In this document: positions 18,200 to 27,688 of the stretch, piece after piece
Numbering within the stretch: position 1 is the first letter of the stretch
How the letters are laid out: each line of letters starts with the position of its first letter
DNA from: Segatella maculosa DSM 19339 = JCM 15638
GTDB taxonomy: Bacteria; Bacteroidota; Bacteroidia; Bacteroidales; Bacteroidaceae
Direction of reading: 5' to 3'
Length of the DNA stretch: 64,000 bases
Assembly: GCF_000382385.1 (NCBI RefSeq)
Contig: NZ_KB908326.1
Coordinates: 1 to 64,000, forward strand
Notes under the pieces: generated by a model
Seen by the model: the letters and a program-made list of their open reading frames with translations, nothing else
The model's database searches: none
Told to the model about the DNA's origin: nothing
Position numbers and translations under genes: made by a program

Positions 18200-18221
18200 A
18201 GGTCGTTTTGAATGATTTTTG

Positions 18222-18254
18222 CAAAGTTATGGAATTCTATTTATCTTTTGTAAA
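18222..18254 (-). promoter_or_regulatory. Promoter of upp
   Basis: Read leftward: TTTA at -33 (18251-18254, 3 of 4), a 21-bp spacer, and TAACTTTG at -7 (18222-18229). It lies 22 bp before the upp start codon. Confidence 0.55.
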
Positions 18255-18343
18255 GTGAGTTTTGCAAATCCGTTTCCATGCCGTTGTTTTTTAATATCTT
18301 TAACCTAAAAGGATTGAAGAGCCCATATTTTTACGCACCTAAA

Positions 18344-18375
18344 GTTGGAAGCTATATTTTTTTTCTTTATCTTTG
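18344..18375 (+). promoter_or_regulatory. Promoter of pckA
   Basis: GTTG at -33 (18344-18347, 3 of 4 to TTTG), a 20-bp spacer, and TATCTTTG at -7 (18368-18375, full match). It leaves a leader of about 60 bases before the ATG at 18442. Confidence 0.6.
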
Positions 18376-18441
18376 CCGTCGGAAAAGCTAAAATTGAAGC
18401 GTATACAAACTTATATTTCACAACTTAAATACATTTGAAAA

Positions 18442-20055
18442 ATGGCAAAGTTTGACAAATCCGTACTCGAAAAGTATGGTATTACAGGTACCAAAGAGGT
18501 ACTTTACAATCCTTCTTACGAAGTTTTGTTCAATGAAGAGACGAAAGAAGGTCTCGAAGGTTTTGAGGTTGGCCACGAAACAGAGCTCGGCGCCATCAAT
18601 GTCATGACAGGTATCTACACAGGTCGCTCACCTAAGGACAAGTTTATCGTGGATGACGAGACTTCACACGATACCGTTTGGTGGGATTCTGAGGAATATC
18701 ACAACGATAATCACCGTGCAAGCAAGGAAGCATGGGCTGCTGTGAAAGAGATTGCAAAGAAAGAGCTGTCCAATAAGCGTCTTTTTGTCGTAGATGGTTT
18801 CTGCGGTACCCACAAAGATACACGCATGAAGGTGCGCTTTATCGTTGAGGTGGCATGGCAGGCTCACTTTGTAACCAACATGTTTATCCGTCCTCAGAGC
18901 GAAGCCGACTTCGAACAAGAGCCCGATTTCATTGTTTACAACGCATCAAAGGCCAAGGTTGAGAATTGGAAAGAGCTGGGATTGCACTCCGAGACAGCTG
19001 TTGTTTTCAACGTAACTTCCAAGGAACAGGTGATTATCAACACATGGTACGGTGGCGAAATGAAGAAAGGTATGTTCTCAATGATGAACTATTTCTTGCC
19101 ATTGAAGGGCATGGCGTCGATGCACTGCTCTGCAAACACCGACATGAATGGCGAGAACACCGCTATATTCTTCGGTCTGTCGGGTACAGGAAAGACCACT
19201 TTGTCTACCGATCCCAAGCGTAAACTCATCGGAGACGACGAACATGGCTGGGACGACAAGGGCGTCTTCAACTACGAAGGTGGCTGCTATGCAAAGGTAA
19301 TCAACCTTGATAAGGAGTCAGAACCAGACATCTACGGTGCCATTACCCGCGATGCTCTGCTTGAAAACGTAACGGTTAGCAAGGAAGGAAAGATTGATTT
19401 CACCGACAAGAGCGTGACCGAGAACACCCGTGTTTCTTATCCTATCTACCACATCAAGAACATTCAGCGTCCATTGTCGCAGGGTCCGGCTGCAAAGCAG
19501 GTGATCTTCCTTTCTGCAGACGCTTTCGGTGTGTTGCCTCCTGTATCGATTTTGAGCGCAGAACAGACCAAATACTACTTCCTTTCAGGCTTCACTGCCA
19601 AGTTGGCTGGTACAGAACGCGGCATCACAGAGCCCACACCGACCTTCTCTGCCTGCTTCGGTCAAGCCTTCCTTGAGCTTCATCCGACGAAATATGCAGA
19701 GGAATTGGTGAAGAAGATGAATAAGAGCGGCGCCAAGGCTTACTTGGTCAACACCGGTTGGAACGGCACTGGAAAGCGCATTTCCATTCGCGACACGCGC
19801 GGAATCATTGATGCTATCTTGAATCATTCTATCGATAGCGCTCCAACAAAGACCATTCCATACTTCAATTTCGTTGTTCCTACGAAGCTCGAAGGCGTTG
19901 CAACAAACATTCTTGACCCACGTGACACCTATACTGACGCTGCTCAGTGGGAAGAAAAGGCTAAAGACTTGGCTGCTCGCTTCATTAAGAACTTCAAAAA
20001 GTATGAGAGCAACGCTGCAGGTAAGGCACTCGTAGCCGCAGGTCCGCAGCTCTAA
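18442..20055 (+). CDS. pckA: Phosphoenolpyruvate carboxykinase (ATP)
   Basis: Cytoplasmic enzyme of 537 residues interconverting oxaloacetate plus ATP and phosphoenolpyruvate plus CO2. In succinate-producing Bacteroidetes it usually runs in the carboxylating direction, feeding oxaloacetate toward fumarate. The P-loop [11 protein letters not shown] is near residue 244, preceded by the substrate-site sequence [18 protein letters not shown] and followed by GDDEHGW (metal-binding Asp). [11 protein letters not shown] near residue 55 carries the substrate Arg. Full length. Single gene with its own promoter and a strong terminator (20121-20157). Confidence 0.97.
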   Translation: MAKFDKSVLEKYGITGTKEVLYNPSYEVLFNEETKEGLEGFEVGHETELGAINVMTGIYTGRSPKDKFIVDDETSHDTVWWDSEEYHNDNHRASKEAWAAVKEIAKKELSNKRLFVVDGFCGTHKDTRMKVRFIVEVAWQAHFVTNMFIRPQSEADFEQEPDFIVYNASKAKVENWKELGLHSETAVVFNVTSKEQVIINTWYGGEMKKGMFSMMNYFLPLKGMASMHCSANTDMNGENTAIFFGLSGTGKTTLSTDPKRKLIGDDEHGWDDKGVFNYEGGCYAKVINLDKESEPDIYGAITRDALLENVTVSKEGKIDFTDKSVTENTRVSYPIYHIKNIQRPLSQGPAAKQVIFLSADAFGVLPPVSILSAEQTKYYFLSGFTAKLAGTERGITEPTPTFSACFGQAFLELHPTKYAEELVKKMNKSGAKAYLVNTGWNGTGKRISIRDTRGIIDAILNHSIDSAPTKTIPYFNFVVPTKLEGVATNILDPRDTYTDAAQWEEKAKDLAARFIKNFKKYESNAAGKALVAAGPQL

Positions 20056-20120
20056 GCATTCAATTCGAGGTCTCCTCCACCCCTTTTCAATGGAGGGAAG
20101 CACGGAGACCACAGTTATCA

Positions 20121-20157
20121 GACCTTGCAATGGGCAACCGTTGCAAGGTCTTTTTTT
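20121..20157 (+). terminator. Rho-independent terminator of pckA
   Basis: Perfect 10-bp stem GACCTTGCAA (20121-20130) and TTGCAAGGTC (20141-20150), a 10-base loop, then seven T residues. A second, weaker inverted pair (GGTCTCC at 20080 and GGAGACC near 20104) lies between the stop codon and this hairpin. Confidence 0.92.
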
Positions 20158-20320
20158 GCGTTTCGGCCGGCTTTTCGGACGAGTTGGCGGAACAAAATAA
20201 ACAAAGATGGAAATCGTTTCAATTCAATTGAAAATCCATAACGAGTGGGAAAACTTATTGCATAAGCTCATCAAAGAAAAGATGTCGGCTATATTGAAAA
20301 CCAATTACTTACTTCCTACA

Positions 20321-20403
20321 TTCCAATCTCACCCATTTTACCGTGCAATATCACCTATATTACACGCTAAAATAGCTGAGATTAGCGCGCAATATAGCTG
20401 AAA
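20321..20403. repeat. 22-bp-period repeat (family B), copy 3
   Basis: Begins TTCCAATCTCACCCATTTTA and continues in about 22-bp units (CCGTGCAATATCACCTATAT, TACACGCTAAAATAGCTGAG, ATTAGCGCGCAATATAGCTG). Lies between the pckA terminator and the converging alkyltransferase-like gene. 20158-20320 shows nothing else recognisable. Confidence 0.8.
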
Positions 20404-20458
20404 TAAAAAACGAGGAGAAGGCGTGTTGAATTTTAATTTTGCGGCGATCGGTTCCGAA

Positions 20459-20779
20459 TCAGACTTCCTCGGCCTCGTAATCCCATTGCGAACGGCGCAG
20501 GTCGACGTTACCATTGGCCTTGAAGCACACGTTTTCAGCAGCGAGCAGTGTCCGTTGAGCGGGCCAGTTAGGGGCAGTTCGACCCACACTGTCCACCACC
20601 CTGTGGCACGGAATGGCCTTATCGGTCATGCCGTGTAGCGCACGTCCCACCTGACGGGCATGCAAAGGATAGCCCGAGAGACGCGCTATCCGACCGTAGG
20701 TGAGCACATATCCGCGCGGAATTTGGCTGACGATATTCGCCACTTCCTGCCGGAATAGTTCGAAATCAAAATGAGCCAT
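20459..20779 (-). CDS. Short MGMT-family (alkyltransferase-like) DNA-binding protein retaining the PCHR cysteine
   Basis: Protein of 106 residues made up only of the DNA-binding domain of O6-alkylguanine-DNA alkyltransferases (YVLTYGRIARLSGYPLHARQVGRAL, then IPCHRVVDSVGR). It lacks the N-terminal domain of full-length Ogt/MGMT, like the alkyltransferase-like (ATL) proteins that flag alkylated bases for nucleotide excision repair. Unlike classical ATLs, which have Trp or Ala, the acceptor cysteine is present (Cys58 in PCHR). The frame opens 12 codons earlier (20815), but MAHFDFELF at 20779 begins the domain. That start overlaps the end of the barrel-protein gene by 14 bp, suggesting coupled translation. 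Confidence 0.82.
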   Translation of the reverse strand: MAHFDFELFRQEVANIVSQIPRGYVLTYGRIARLSGYPLHARQVGRALHGMTDKAIPCHRVVDSVGRTAPNWPAQRTLLAAENVCFKANGNVDLRRSQWDYEAEEV

Positions 20780-21578
20780 GGGAGAAAGTTGAGCGGTTCT
20801 GCGACTTGGATTCAAGCCATGCGCTTAGAATCATGAATAGGTTGTTGACCGTTTTTCCGGAGACTGGCCTCATCGGGAAGTCAATTTTGAGTCCCAAACT
20901 GACAGTTGTCCGAATGTTGTCTGCCTGATATTGGCATGTTTGCCCCGTGAACGGAAGGTCTAGAAACCGCATGTTGGCACGGTGATGTCCGCCCAATCCG
21001 AAGCCGATGTCGTAGGCGAAGCAGAGCGAAACGGAACTGATGATACGGATATCCACGCCGATTTTAGGTTTCAGGCCAATGGCTGGACACTGCACATCGT
21101 AGTTCATTTGGACGTGACTGCCGGGATATGCCTGTCGCAACACATGGGTTTCACTGCCTTGCATACGCTTCAAATTGAGGAAATTTGTCTGTATTAAGCC
21201 ACCGATATGAGGCTGAACAACCCATTTTTGTGGGCAGAAATACCACTTGATGCCGCCCTCCAGACCGAGCATATTCACCTTTTTTAGCCCGATACCTGCG
21301 GCATATTGCGTGGCAATACCGTCCTGTTCGTAGTAGAGGTTACCTGTCAAAGCGAGGTGAGGATTGAGATAATAGTCGGCCGAAAGGGCGAAATAGTTGC
21401 CTTCTTCGTCGCCCATATAGAAGTCTTGTCCGTCGGATGTGTCGTCAGCGAGGGTCGTTCCACCGAAGCTCGCCTGCAAAGCCCTGTGCTTGGGTGCGCC
21501 ATTTGGGTTGCCTGAAGCCATACCGTTGGAGGCCGAAAGGCAGCAAACGGCGCAAAGAAAAGCTTTTATCGGGTTCAT
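20766..21578 (-). CDS. Outer-membrane beta-barrel protein, function unknown
   Basis: Protein of 270 residues with a signal peptide (AFLCAVCCLSASNGMASG) and alternating strand patterns typical of a small OmpA/OmpW-like barrel (YFALSADYYLNPHLALTGNLYYE; GLEGGIKWYFCPQKWVVQPHIGG; VSLCFAYDIGFGLG; VSLGLKIDF). The final 30 residues (WLESKSQNRSTFSHGSF) do not look like a barrel end and overlap the next gene's start, so the C-terminus may be an unusual extension. Porin-like or structural role; no substrate can be named. I find no clear -7 box upstream of it. Confidence 0.7.
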   Translation of the reverse strand: MNPIKAFLCAVCCLSASNGMASGNPNGAPKHRALQASFGGTTLADDTSDGQDFYMGDEEGNYFALSADYYLNPHLALTGNLYYEQDGIATQYAAGIGLKKVNMLGLEGGIKWYFCPQKWVVQPHIGGLIQTNFLNLKRMQGSETHVLRQAYPGSHVQMNYDVQCPAIGLKPKIGVDIRIISSVSLCFAYDIGFGLGGHHRANMRFLDLPFTGQTCQYQADNIRTTVSLGLKIDFPMRPVSGKTVNNLFMILSAWLESKSQNRSTFSHGSF

Positions 21579-21692
21579 TTTTCCTTACTTTTTATCATTT
21601 ATATTGCCTGTATTTCGTTTCATTATTCTATGCTTGCGACGTTAACTTCAACGTGTCTGCCCGTTGATGCCGCTAAGTTTCGTCCCATTACT

Positions 21693-22289
21693 TTATTCCT
21701 GCGAGGCGTTTTGCAGGGCATCGGCCGACGAATAAGCCACCGTTTTGACCACACGGCAGGGATTTCCCACGGCAACCGAGCCGTCGGGAATGTCCTGAAT
21801 GACCACCGAACCGGCCCCAATCGTGCTGCCATGACCGATGGTTACGCCCGGAAGGACGGTCACACTGCCCCCTATCCATACATCATTCCCAATGGTTATG
21901 GGGCAAGCCCACTCTATTCCGTTACGCCGTTCCACTGGATCTGTGGGGTGACAAGCGGTATATAGGCTCACGTTGGGGCCTATATAGACATGATTTCCGA
22001 TGGAGACTTTCGCCTCATCAAGTATGGTAAGGTAGAAATTGGCAAAGAAATAGTCGCCTATACTGATGTTGCAACCAAAGTCACAACAGAAAGGTGAGTT
22101 GACAACGGGCCTTACTCCGCAGTGCCCGAAAAGGTCTTTAAGGGCCTTTTCACGACCTTTTGAATCGCTGGGAGGCAGCTGATTGTAGTGCAGAATCAAC
22201 TCTTTTGTCTTGAGAAGTCGCTCATAAAAATACGAATCGGTGGCATTATAAGGTGCTCCGCACAACATTTTATTCCATTCGTCGTACAT
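21693..22289 (-). CDS. Sugar O-acetyltransferase, maltose/galactoside acetyltransferase (LacA/NodL) type
   Basis: Acetyl-CoA-dependent transferase of 198 residues with the left-handed hexapeptide-repeat fold. An N-terminal Mac domain (EWNKMLCGAPYNATDSYFYERLLKTKELILHYN) is followed by hexapeptide turns (ISIGDYFFANFYLTILDEAKVSIGNHVYIGPNVSLYT). The catalytic His is in TACHPTDPVERR, and the C-terminus has IGNDVWIGGSVTVLPGVTIG and VAVGNPCRVVK. Full length. The acceptor cannot be told from sequence. It stands alone, with a -7 box (TAATTTTG read leftward) at 22311-22318. Confidence 0.9.
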   Translation of the reverse strand: MYDEWNKMLCGAPYNATDSYFYERLLKTKELILHYNQLPPSDSKGREKALKDLFGHCGVRPVVNSPFCCDFGCNISIGDYFFANFYLTILDEAKVSIGNHVYIGPNVSLYTACHPTDPVERRNGIEWACPITIGNDVWIGGSVTVLPGVTIGHGSTIGAGSVVIQDIPDGSVAVGNPCRVVKTVAYSSADALQNASQE

Positions 22290-22310
22290 AGGTTACGATG
22301 TTTATGACTG

Positions 22311-22318
22311 CAAAATTA
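22311..22318 (-). promoter_or_regulatory. Promoter -7 box of the sugar acetyltransferase gene
   Basis: CAAAATTA on the plus strand, i.e. TAATTTTG leftward, 22 bp before the start codon at 22289. No convincing -33 at standard spacing. The rest of 22290-22510 shows no other feature. Confidence 0.4.
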
Positions 22319-22510
22319 CGACTTTTATTTGAAGAACAACAGGACTCAATCAAAGAAAAAACGGGATTGGAAGCAGGAAACTGACGTCGGTATGCCTTAA
22401 AAAGATTTTGTTGTTATGGGTGACCGAGGCCCTGCGCATTGTGCGTTTGGCAGTCACGGACATCACTTTCCTGCATAGAATGACATAGGTTATGTTGTTT
22501 GGAAGCCTCC

Positions 22511-22553
22511 GCAAGCCCGCACTCCCCTCCCTTGGGAGGGGCTGGGGGTGGGC
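22511..22553 (-). terminator. GC-rich post-stop hairpin (family C) after xyn10C
   Basis: In the gene's direction: GCCCACCCCCAGCCCCTCCC, then AA and GGGAGGGGAGTGCGGGC, beginning 3 bases after the xyn10C stop. Same orientation and position as the element after upp. Terminator role inferred. Confidence 0.5.
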
Positions 22554-22556
22554 TTT

Positions 22557-24743
22557 TCACTCCCCACGCAAGCCGTCTGCGAAGCCGGCATAGGTATGTT
22601 TGCGGAGGAAGTTGGCGTTCCATAGGCCCGTAGGTTCGCCACCTCGCCAGCTTGAACCCTTGGGAGCGTCCGTGATACACCACTGTGTAATGCCGTATTG
22701 TTGGGCTAATGGGACGATTTTGAAGTACTGTCCGACGATGAATTTATAGTAGTCACGCATCTGTTTATGCTGCTCTTCCGTCAGATTTTCAGTCATAATA
22801 GGCTGTCCCGCAGCGTCATTATAGCCCATATCCAGCTCGGAAATCTTGACGAGCTTACCCGATTTGGCCATCAGTTGCAGCATTTTCACCACATGTTCTT
22901 CCTTTTTCTTCTGCGTATTAGGGTCGGCCGAGAACGACACATGCATCTGACTTCCGATGCCATCTATCCTCGTTTTGCCGTCTTTCTCCCATTCTTCAAT
23001 CCAATGAATCAGGCTTTTGAGCTTCTTGTTGTCGTCCCAATCCGACTCAAGGTTATAGTCGTTGATGAAGAGTTTCAGCTTAGCGGCATCACCATTATGG
23101 GCAGCAAAGCACCTACGGGCAGCAGCAACGGCCGTCCGGACATAGTCGATATCGCCCAAATAGTCCTGCCAATAGAAGTTGTTCTTGGCGTCATCAGGCG
23201 ACACAGTGCCGCGCGTAGCCGACTGAAGGTCGTACCATCCGTCGCCATCCTTGTCTTTTCCGGAGATAGGTTCATTGACAACGTCCCATGCCGTCACGTA
23301 ACCGTCGACAGCTTCCATCATTTTGTCAATCCATGTGCCCATGGCTGTCGTCAGAATGACCTTTTTCTCGTTGTCAGTAAGCGGAACAGCGTTGGCTTTC
23401 TTCACCGAACAAACTTTTACTGTCTTTAAGTCAAGCGTGGCATCTGCCGTCTGTGGCTTGAGAATTACATCGTAATTACCACCCACGATGCCCGGAACCG
23501 ACAGCTTCACATCGTGATGTCCCGCCTCAACGGGAACGCTAAGGGTAATCGATTGTGCGCTCGCTCCCCAGCCATTTTGAATGGTCAGCTGCACACCGGA
23601 GGCCGCTTTGGAAGCCGTAAGGTCAAGATGAAGCATGTAATTCCCCTCGGTCAGCGCAATACCCGTAGCCACAAAGAACTGCGACCAAGCCCCCGTTGGG
23701 ACGAAATGAATGCTCCCATTGACGACAGGAGGCGTGCAACCCATATTGTAAAAGGGGAAAGGTCCGTCCGTATATGTCTGCTTATAGACCTCGGTTTCAA
23801 TGTCGACAGATGCGGCGGCCGCCACATTGCCTCTCGCATAAGTGAAATCCTGCCACGAAGCCTTTGTCCAATGCGACAAATCTTCCCCATCAAACGTCGA
23901 ATTTACAATAAGGTTCTTGCTGTCGCCCTGTGCTTTCAACACAACATTGTCGAAATAAATCGTGCCGCCCACCTTTCCGAAACAGAACCTCAGCCGTTCG
24001 ATGTCGGCATTTGGCGTGAAAGAGAGTGTATGGTCAGCCGCATCGTTGGTCAACATGATGGAACCTGCCCCGTATTGTGTGTCGGTTCCGTTCTTCTTTC
24101 CCGGCCAAAAGTCTATCTTTCCTGCGTTCGTTGCTCTTACATTCAATGAGAGTTTGTAGGTTTTCCCGGCTTTCAGCGGTGCATCTAAGTCATAATAGAT
24201 CTCAGCATCCCAGACATTGGCCTTGGGTGCACCTGCCTTGATGACCAATCCCGGGTTGTCTGAAGCCGGAGGAAGCTCTTTGTCGGCAATCAGTTTGTTG
24301 AGATACTTGTTGTTTTGCTGGGCATGCCACGCAAGCGTATGACCATAGACGGTCAGTCCGGCCTCCTTTGCGTTGGAAACGAACTCCTTTACCGTTGAGA
24401 AGTCCATGCTTCCGTCTTCTTTCACGCAAGAAGCGTACTTCATTGCATTGCCAGTGGTCAGCTCCATGAAGTTACTTGCCGCCAAACTATAGCTTAATTC
24501 GCGCTTATTGAAGTCAGTTGCCTCCAATGCCACGCCCAATTTGAAGTCTGGATTACACTTCCCTGCCGCCTTAGCCTGCTCGATATAGTTCTTCAAAGGC
24601 TCATAATCGTTCAGATACTGATAGTCGGCCAAGTCCTGGGGCATGTCGGTTGTGTATGTAGAGAACTTATCTTCGGCGCAAGAAGCCAAGACTGCGAGTG
24701 CGATTATTCCCAAACCGATATTCAATTTCCTTAGTTTCATCAT
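22557..24743 (-). CDS. xyn10C: GH10 endo-1,4-beta-xylanase lipoprotein with inserted CBM domains
   Basis: Surface xylanase of 728 residues that cuts the xylan backbone. Start chosen at MMKLRKLNIG (24743), which gives a lipoprotein signal with lipobox LASC (Cys22); the frame is open to 24791 but that would overlap xusE. The barrel begins at about 35, reaches YGHTLAWHAQQNNKYL, and is interrupted at about 155-455 by two beta-sandwich modules of the CBM4/9/22 type. It resumes with AWDVVNEPI (acid/base Glu about 491), GIGSQMHVS and KISELDMGY (nucleophile Glu about 636). Split GH10 proteins of this design are known from the xus loci of P. bryantii and Bacteroides. Last gene of the xus operon, 28 bp after xusE, followed by a GC-rich hairpin. 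Confidence 0.93.
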   Translation of the reverse strand: MMKLRKLNIGLGIIALAVLASCAEDKFSTYTTDMPQDLADYQYLNDYEPLKNYIEQAKAAGKCNPDFKLGVALEATDFNKRELSYSLAASNFMELTTGNAMKYASCVKEDGSMDFSTVKEFVSNAKEAGLTVYGHTLAWHAQQNNKYLNKLIADKELPPASDNPGLVIKAGAPKANVWDAEIYYDLDAPLKAGKTYKLSLNVRATNAGKIDFWPGKKNGTDTQYGAGSIMLTNDAADHTLSFTPNADIERLRFCFGKVGGTIYFDNVVLKAQGDSKNLIVNSTFDGEDLSHWTKASWQDFTYARGNVAAAASVDIETEVYKQTYTDGPFPFYNMGCTPPVVNGSIHFVPTGAWSQFFVATGIALTEGNYMLHLDLTASKAASGVQLTIQNGWGASAQSITLSVPVEAGHHDVKLSVPGIVGGNYDVILKPQTADATLDLKTVKVCSVKKANAVPLTDNEKKVILTTAMGTWIDKMMEAVDGYVTAWDVVNEPISGKDKDGDGWYDLQSATRGTVSPDDAKNNFYWQDYLGDIDYVRTAVAAARRCFAAHNGDAAKLKLFINDYNLESDWDDNKKLKSLIHWIEEWEKDGKTRIDGIGSQMHVSFSADPNTQKKKEEHVVKMLQLMAKSGKLVKISELDMGYNDAAGQPIMTENLTEEQHKQMRDYYKFIVGQYFKIVPLAQQYGITQWCITDAPKGSSWRGGEPTGLWNANFLRKHTYAGFADGLRGE

Positions 24744-24771
24744 CTTGTTCTTATTATTTCCCGAAAGGAAG

Positions 24772-25839
24772 TTACTTATACTGCGGGGCAAAGGTAATCA
24801 CACCGTTCGTATTACCCCGCGTCTGAGCAACGAAAGTGTCCTTGCTTTCCATCGTGACATTATCGCCGAAGTCGACCTTATAGGCGAGTGTAAGCTGGTC
24901 ACGATCCTTGTTTCCCCAAGCCATCTTCGCACCCTTCACGACGAACTTACCCGTTCCGGTGGCTGTCATGCCCGACGTTGCGGAAGAAACCGTGCAATTT
25001 CCGTTCTCATCGAACGTGAGTTTCAGCCTACATGTCGCAGCTTGAACGACATCATGGCCGTGAATGTCCTTTACAGTCTTGTTGACAGAGACCGGAAACA
25101 GGCACGTTTTCAAAGCCATTGTCGTGAGTTGACACACCTCATCCTTCTCTATTGAGGCGCCTTTCCTTACTTTTGTCGTCGTATTTCCATTGACAGTGAT
25201 TTTATCTTCGCCGCGACGGAGATAGAATCCGGCCCATTTATTCATGTATTTCACGCAATAAAGCACGTAATCCTTGGGCTTAATGTTCCACGAACTCGCC
25301 TTTGTTCTTGGGGGAGTTGCGCCTTTTATCGTTGGCGTTCCGGCAAGAATGCGGTCTGCTCCCACCTGATTCTTGATAAGGATCGGGATAACATAGGTCT
25401 CTTTTACAGCGTCTGGGTCGTTGAAAAACGCGTCCGTCAGCTTCACCTGCAAGCGTCCTTGGAAACTTCCGTTGTAAGATACGGTGGTTGAAGGAATGGT
25501 ATAATAGCTCTCGGGCATGGGTTTAACGGGCGTAACTCCATCTTCGAAATAGAGATGGTCGCAAAGTGAGTTGTCAACTGCTGTCTCCAACGTGATATTC
25601 CGGCCGTGATAGGCCCCTCCCATCGTTGAAACAATATAGAAAACATGGTTATTATCGTCGGTATTATCCCTGGTTTCATCGTTCCCCAGCACGATATTAC
25701 GCACGACATTTTGGCGTGCAAAGTACACAGAAGTGCCGCCTTCGTAGTCTGGGAACTCCGGTTCTCCGTTCTTACAAGCGCCAAGAACCAAGGCGAAAGC
25801 AGCCATCAAGGTGATTGAGATATAGTTGTTTACTTTCAT
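24772..25839 (-). CDS. xusE: XusE-type surface glycan-binding lipoprotein (DUF1735)
   Basis: Protein of 355 residues with lipobox LGAC (Cys22) followed by KNGEPEFPDYEGGTSVYFARQ, the start of a DUF1735/BT_3987-like domain. The N-terminal half has the immunoglobulin-like DUF1735 pattern (NHVFYIVSTMGGAYHGRNITLETAVDN). The C-terminal half (YVLYCVKYMNKWAGFYLRRG onward) looks like a beta-sandwich of the DUF5627 kind. It lies between xusD and xyn10C, exactly where xusE lies in the P. bryantii xylan cluster. Function there is xylan binding at the cell surface; here the role is inferred from synteny and the lipoprotein signal. Confidence 0.88.
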   Translation of the reverse strand: MKVNNYISITLMAAFALVLGACKNGEPEFPDYEGGTSVYFARQNVVRNIVLGNDETRDNTDDNNHVFYIVSTMGGAYHGRNITLETAVDNSLCDHLYFEDGVTPVKPMPESYYTIPSTTVSYNGSFQGRLQVKLTDAFFNDPDAVKETYVIPILIKNQVGADRILAGTPTIKGATPPRTKASSWNIKPKDYVLYCVKYMNKWAGFYLRRGEDKITVNGNTTTKVRKGASIEKDEVCQLTTMALKTCLFPVSVNKTVKDIHGHDVVQAATCRLKLTFDENGNCTVSSATSGMTATGTGKFVVKGAKMAWGNKDRDQLTLAYKVDFGDNVTMESKDTFVAQTRGNTNGVITFAPQYK

Positions 25840-25857
25840 TTTCTTGAAGTTTAAGCG

Positions 25858-27663
25858 TTATTTGTTGTTCAGTTCCCAGCCTTTATTCTGGTGGAGGTTC
25901 GTCCATTTTTGTATTTCTGTCTGCGGAATCGGCCCATAATACATATACTCCTTATAGTTTCTGTCTTCCACTTTGAAGGCTTTATACGTCGTTGTTCCGC
26001 CATCTTTCTTGATTTGCACGCCACCGGCAGCCACGTCGATGGGTGCTTTCCAACGGCGAAGGTCGGCAAATCGCTTGTTTTCAAAGCAGAGTTCGAGGCG
26101 TCGTTCATTGCGAATCAGTTCGCGCATCTTGCCTTTATCGGACGCACACTCATTGAGATAGGCCACATCGGTAATCCCTGCACGGTCGCGAATGGCCTTG
26201 ATGACATCGTAAGCAGAATAACCATGCGACCCCGAACCCTTGGGACCCCACGCCTCATTGGCTGCTTCGGCATAGTTAAGGAACAGCTCTGTGTAGCGAA
26301 TATACACGGGATAGTGATACTTAGCGTTCTTGGAATTCGGGTTAGGGTCGCAATCTTCGCGCAGAAGTTTCTTCATATAGTAACCCGTTCGCGTGGAATT
26401 ACTCACCTTGTTCAAGCCATCATCGTTGCCAGTGGTCGTGATATCGGTTTTGATTTCCTTTCCTTTATACTTGCTGCCATCATGGATAACGTACATATCG
26501 AGGCGTGGATCGCGGTTCTCATAAGGCTTACCGGCATCATAGCCTCCACGACTATCGGCGATGGGATAGCCCGTAACGGTCGGAAAAGCATCGACCAAGT
26601 TCTGCGTCGGATTGATTCTTCCCTTGCCATAAAGGCTTGGTGGAAAGTTATCGGCCTCTTGATTCAGACCAAGGTTCCAGTCTTCATCACCGTTTGTACG
26701 GCTTCCTCGCCAAAGAATCTCCTGTGGAACGGCACCCGATCCAAGGTTATCAATCTCCGAAGTCTGTGCAAACCATTTGTTACCCGTGGGCGATATGCCG
26801 CTCACGCCGCCTATACGGTCGAGCACTTTGGCTGCATCGTCGGCCGCTTTGGCGTAGTTGACGGTCGTACCTGCAGCAAATGCCGGACTGGCAGCAAGCA
26901 AAGAGGCCTGCGAACAAATGGCTTCTGCAATGCGACCACTGATACGTCCGCGCATGATTGCGCCGAAAACGCGATTGTATTCGCCTGCCGTCTGAACGCC
27001 GATGGCCTTATATTTGGCCGGAACATCGGCGTCGTTCGTCAGGTCGTTATAGTCGAGTGGGAGCAATTTCCCGGCTTCTTCCAAGTCGTTATAAATCTGA
27101 TTGAGACACTCTTGGAACGTGTTACGCGCCTTATTGAAGTCATCCGAGGGTTTCTCTGAGGCCGTTAAGTTCGGCACACCGAGCAGTTTCCCATCGGCAT
27201 CCCAGCCACCATGGTTCATTAACAAGAAGTACATGTTGAGCGCTCTCAAGGCATAAGCCTCGCCTTTACGGCTATCACAGTACATCTTTCGGGCTTTTTC
27301 GTCTTTAGCCCAGTTCACTTTGTCTGCCTGTTCCAAGAAAATATTCAGGTATTGTATGCAGGCCCGGCGATTGGTCCATTGAGACATCGGGTCGTTATTG
27401 GCTGCCCAAGCACCCGTGGCCATCTTCAAATAACCGTTAGACAGGTCATTACTCACCGCATCATCAGTGGCAACGTCCGTCACGCTCTTGGTATTGTAGG
27501 GCAACATGGCGTATCCATAGCCCAACAGCCCTTGGGCATAAGTCGGTTCGTTGTAGATTTCGTCCAAACCCCGGTTGTTTTCCTGTGCAGGCTCAAACAA
27601 ATCGGAACACGAAACCAAGCTGAATGCCAATGCCGTCAATAGGAATAGCTTCTTTATTTTCAT
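25858..27663 (-). CDS. xusD: SusD-like glycan-binding lipoprotein XusD
   Basis: Surface lipoprotein of 601 residues paired with the XusC porin. Start taken at MKIKKLFLLTALAFSLVSC (27663; lipobox LVSC, Cys19). An upstream in-frame ATG at 27684 would place seven extra residues before the signal peptide. Contains the SusD helical (TPR-like) scaffold (GEAYALRALNMYFLLMNHGG; YTELFLNYAEAANEAWGP) and the C-terminal family motif IRNERRLELCFENKRFADLRRW. Belongs to the classical SusD/RagB branch. It lies 25 bp after xusC and 18 bp before xusE. Confidence 0.93.
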   Translation of the reverse strand: MKIKKLFLLTALAFSLVSCSDLFEPAQENNRGLDEIYNEPTYAQGLLGYGYAMLPYNTKSVTDVATDDAVSNDLSNGYLKMATGAWAANNDPMSQWTNRRACIQYLNIFLEQADKVNWAKDEKARKMYCDSRKGEAYALRALNMYFLLMNHGGWDADGKLLGVPNLTASEKPSDDFNKARNTFQECLNQIYNDLEEAGKLLPLDYNDLTNDADVPAKYKAIGVQTAGEYNRVFGAIMRGRISGRIAEAICSQASLLAASPAFAAGTTVNYAKAADDAAKVLDRIGGVSGISPTGNKWFAQTSEIDNLGSGAVPQEILWRGSRTNGDEDWNLGLNQEADNFPPSLYGKGRINPTQNLVDAFPTVTGYPIADSRGGYDAGKPYENRDPRLDMYVIHDGSKYKGKEIKTDITTTGNDDGLNKVSNSTRTGYYMKKLLREDCDPNPNSKNAKYHYPVYIRYTELFLNYAEAANEAWGPKGSGSHGYSAYDVIKAIRDRAGITDVAYLNECASDKGKMRELIRNERRLELCFENKRFADLRRWKAPIDVAAGGVQIKKDGGTTTYKAFKVEDRNYKEYMYYGPIPQTEIQKWTNLHQNKGWELNNK

Positions 27664-27688
27664 AGCTTTTGTTTTTAATTTCATTTCA

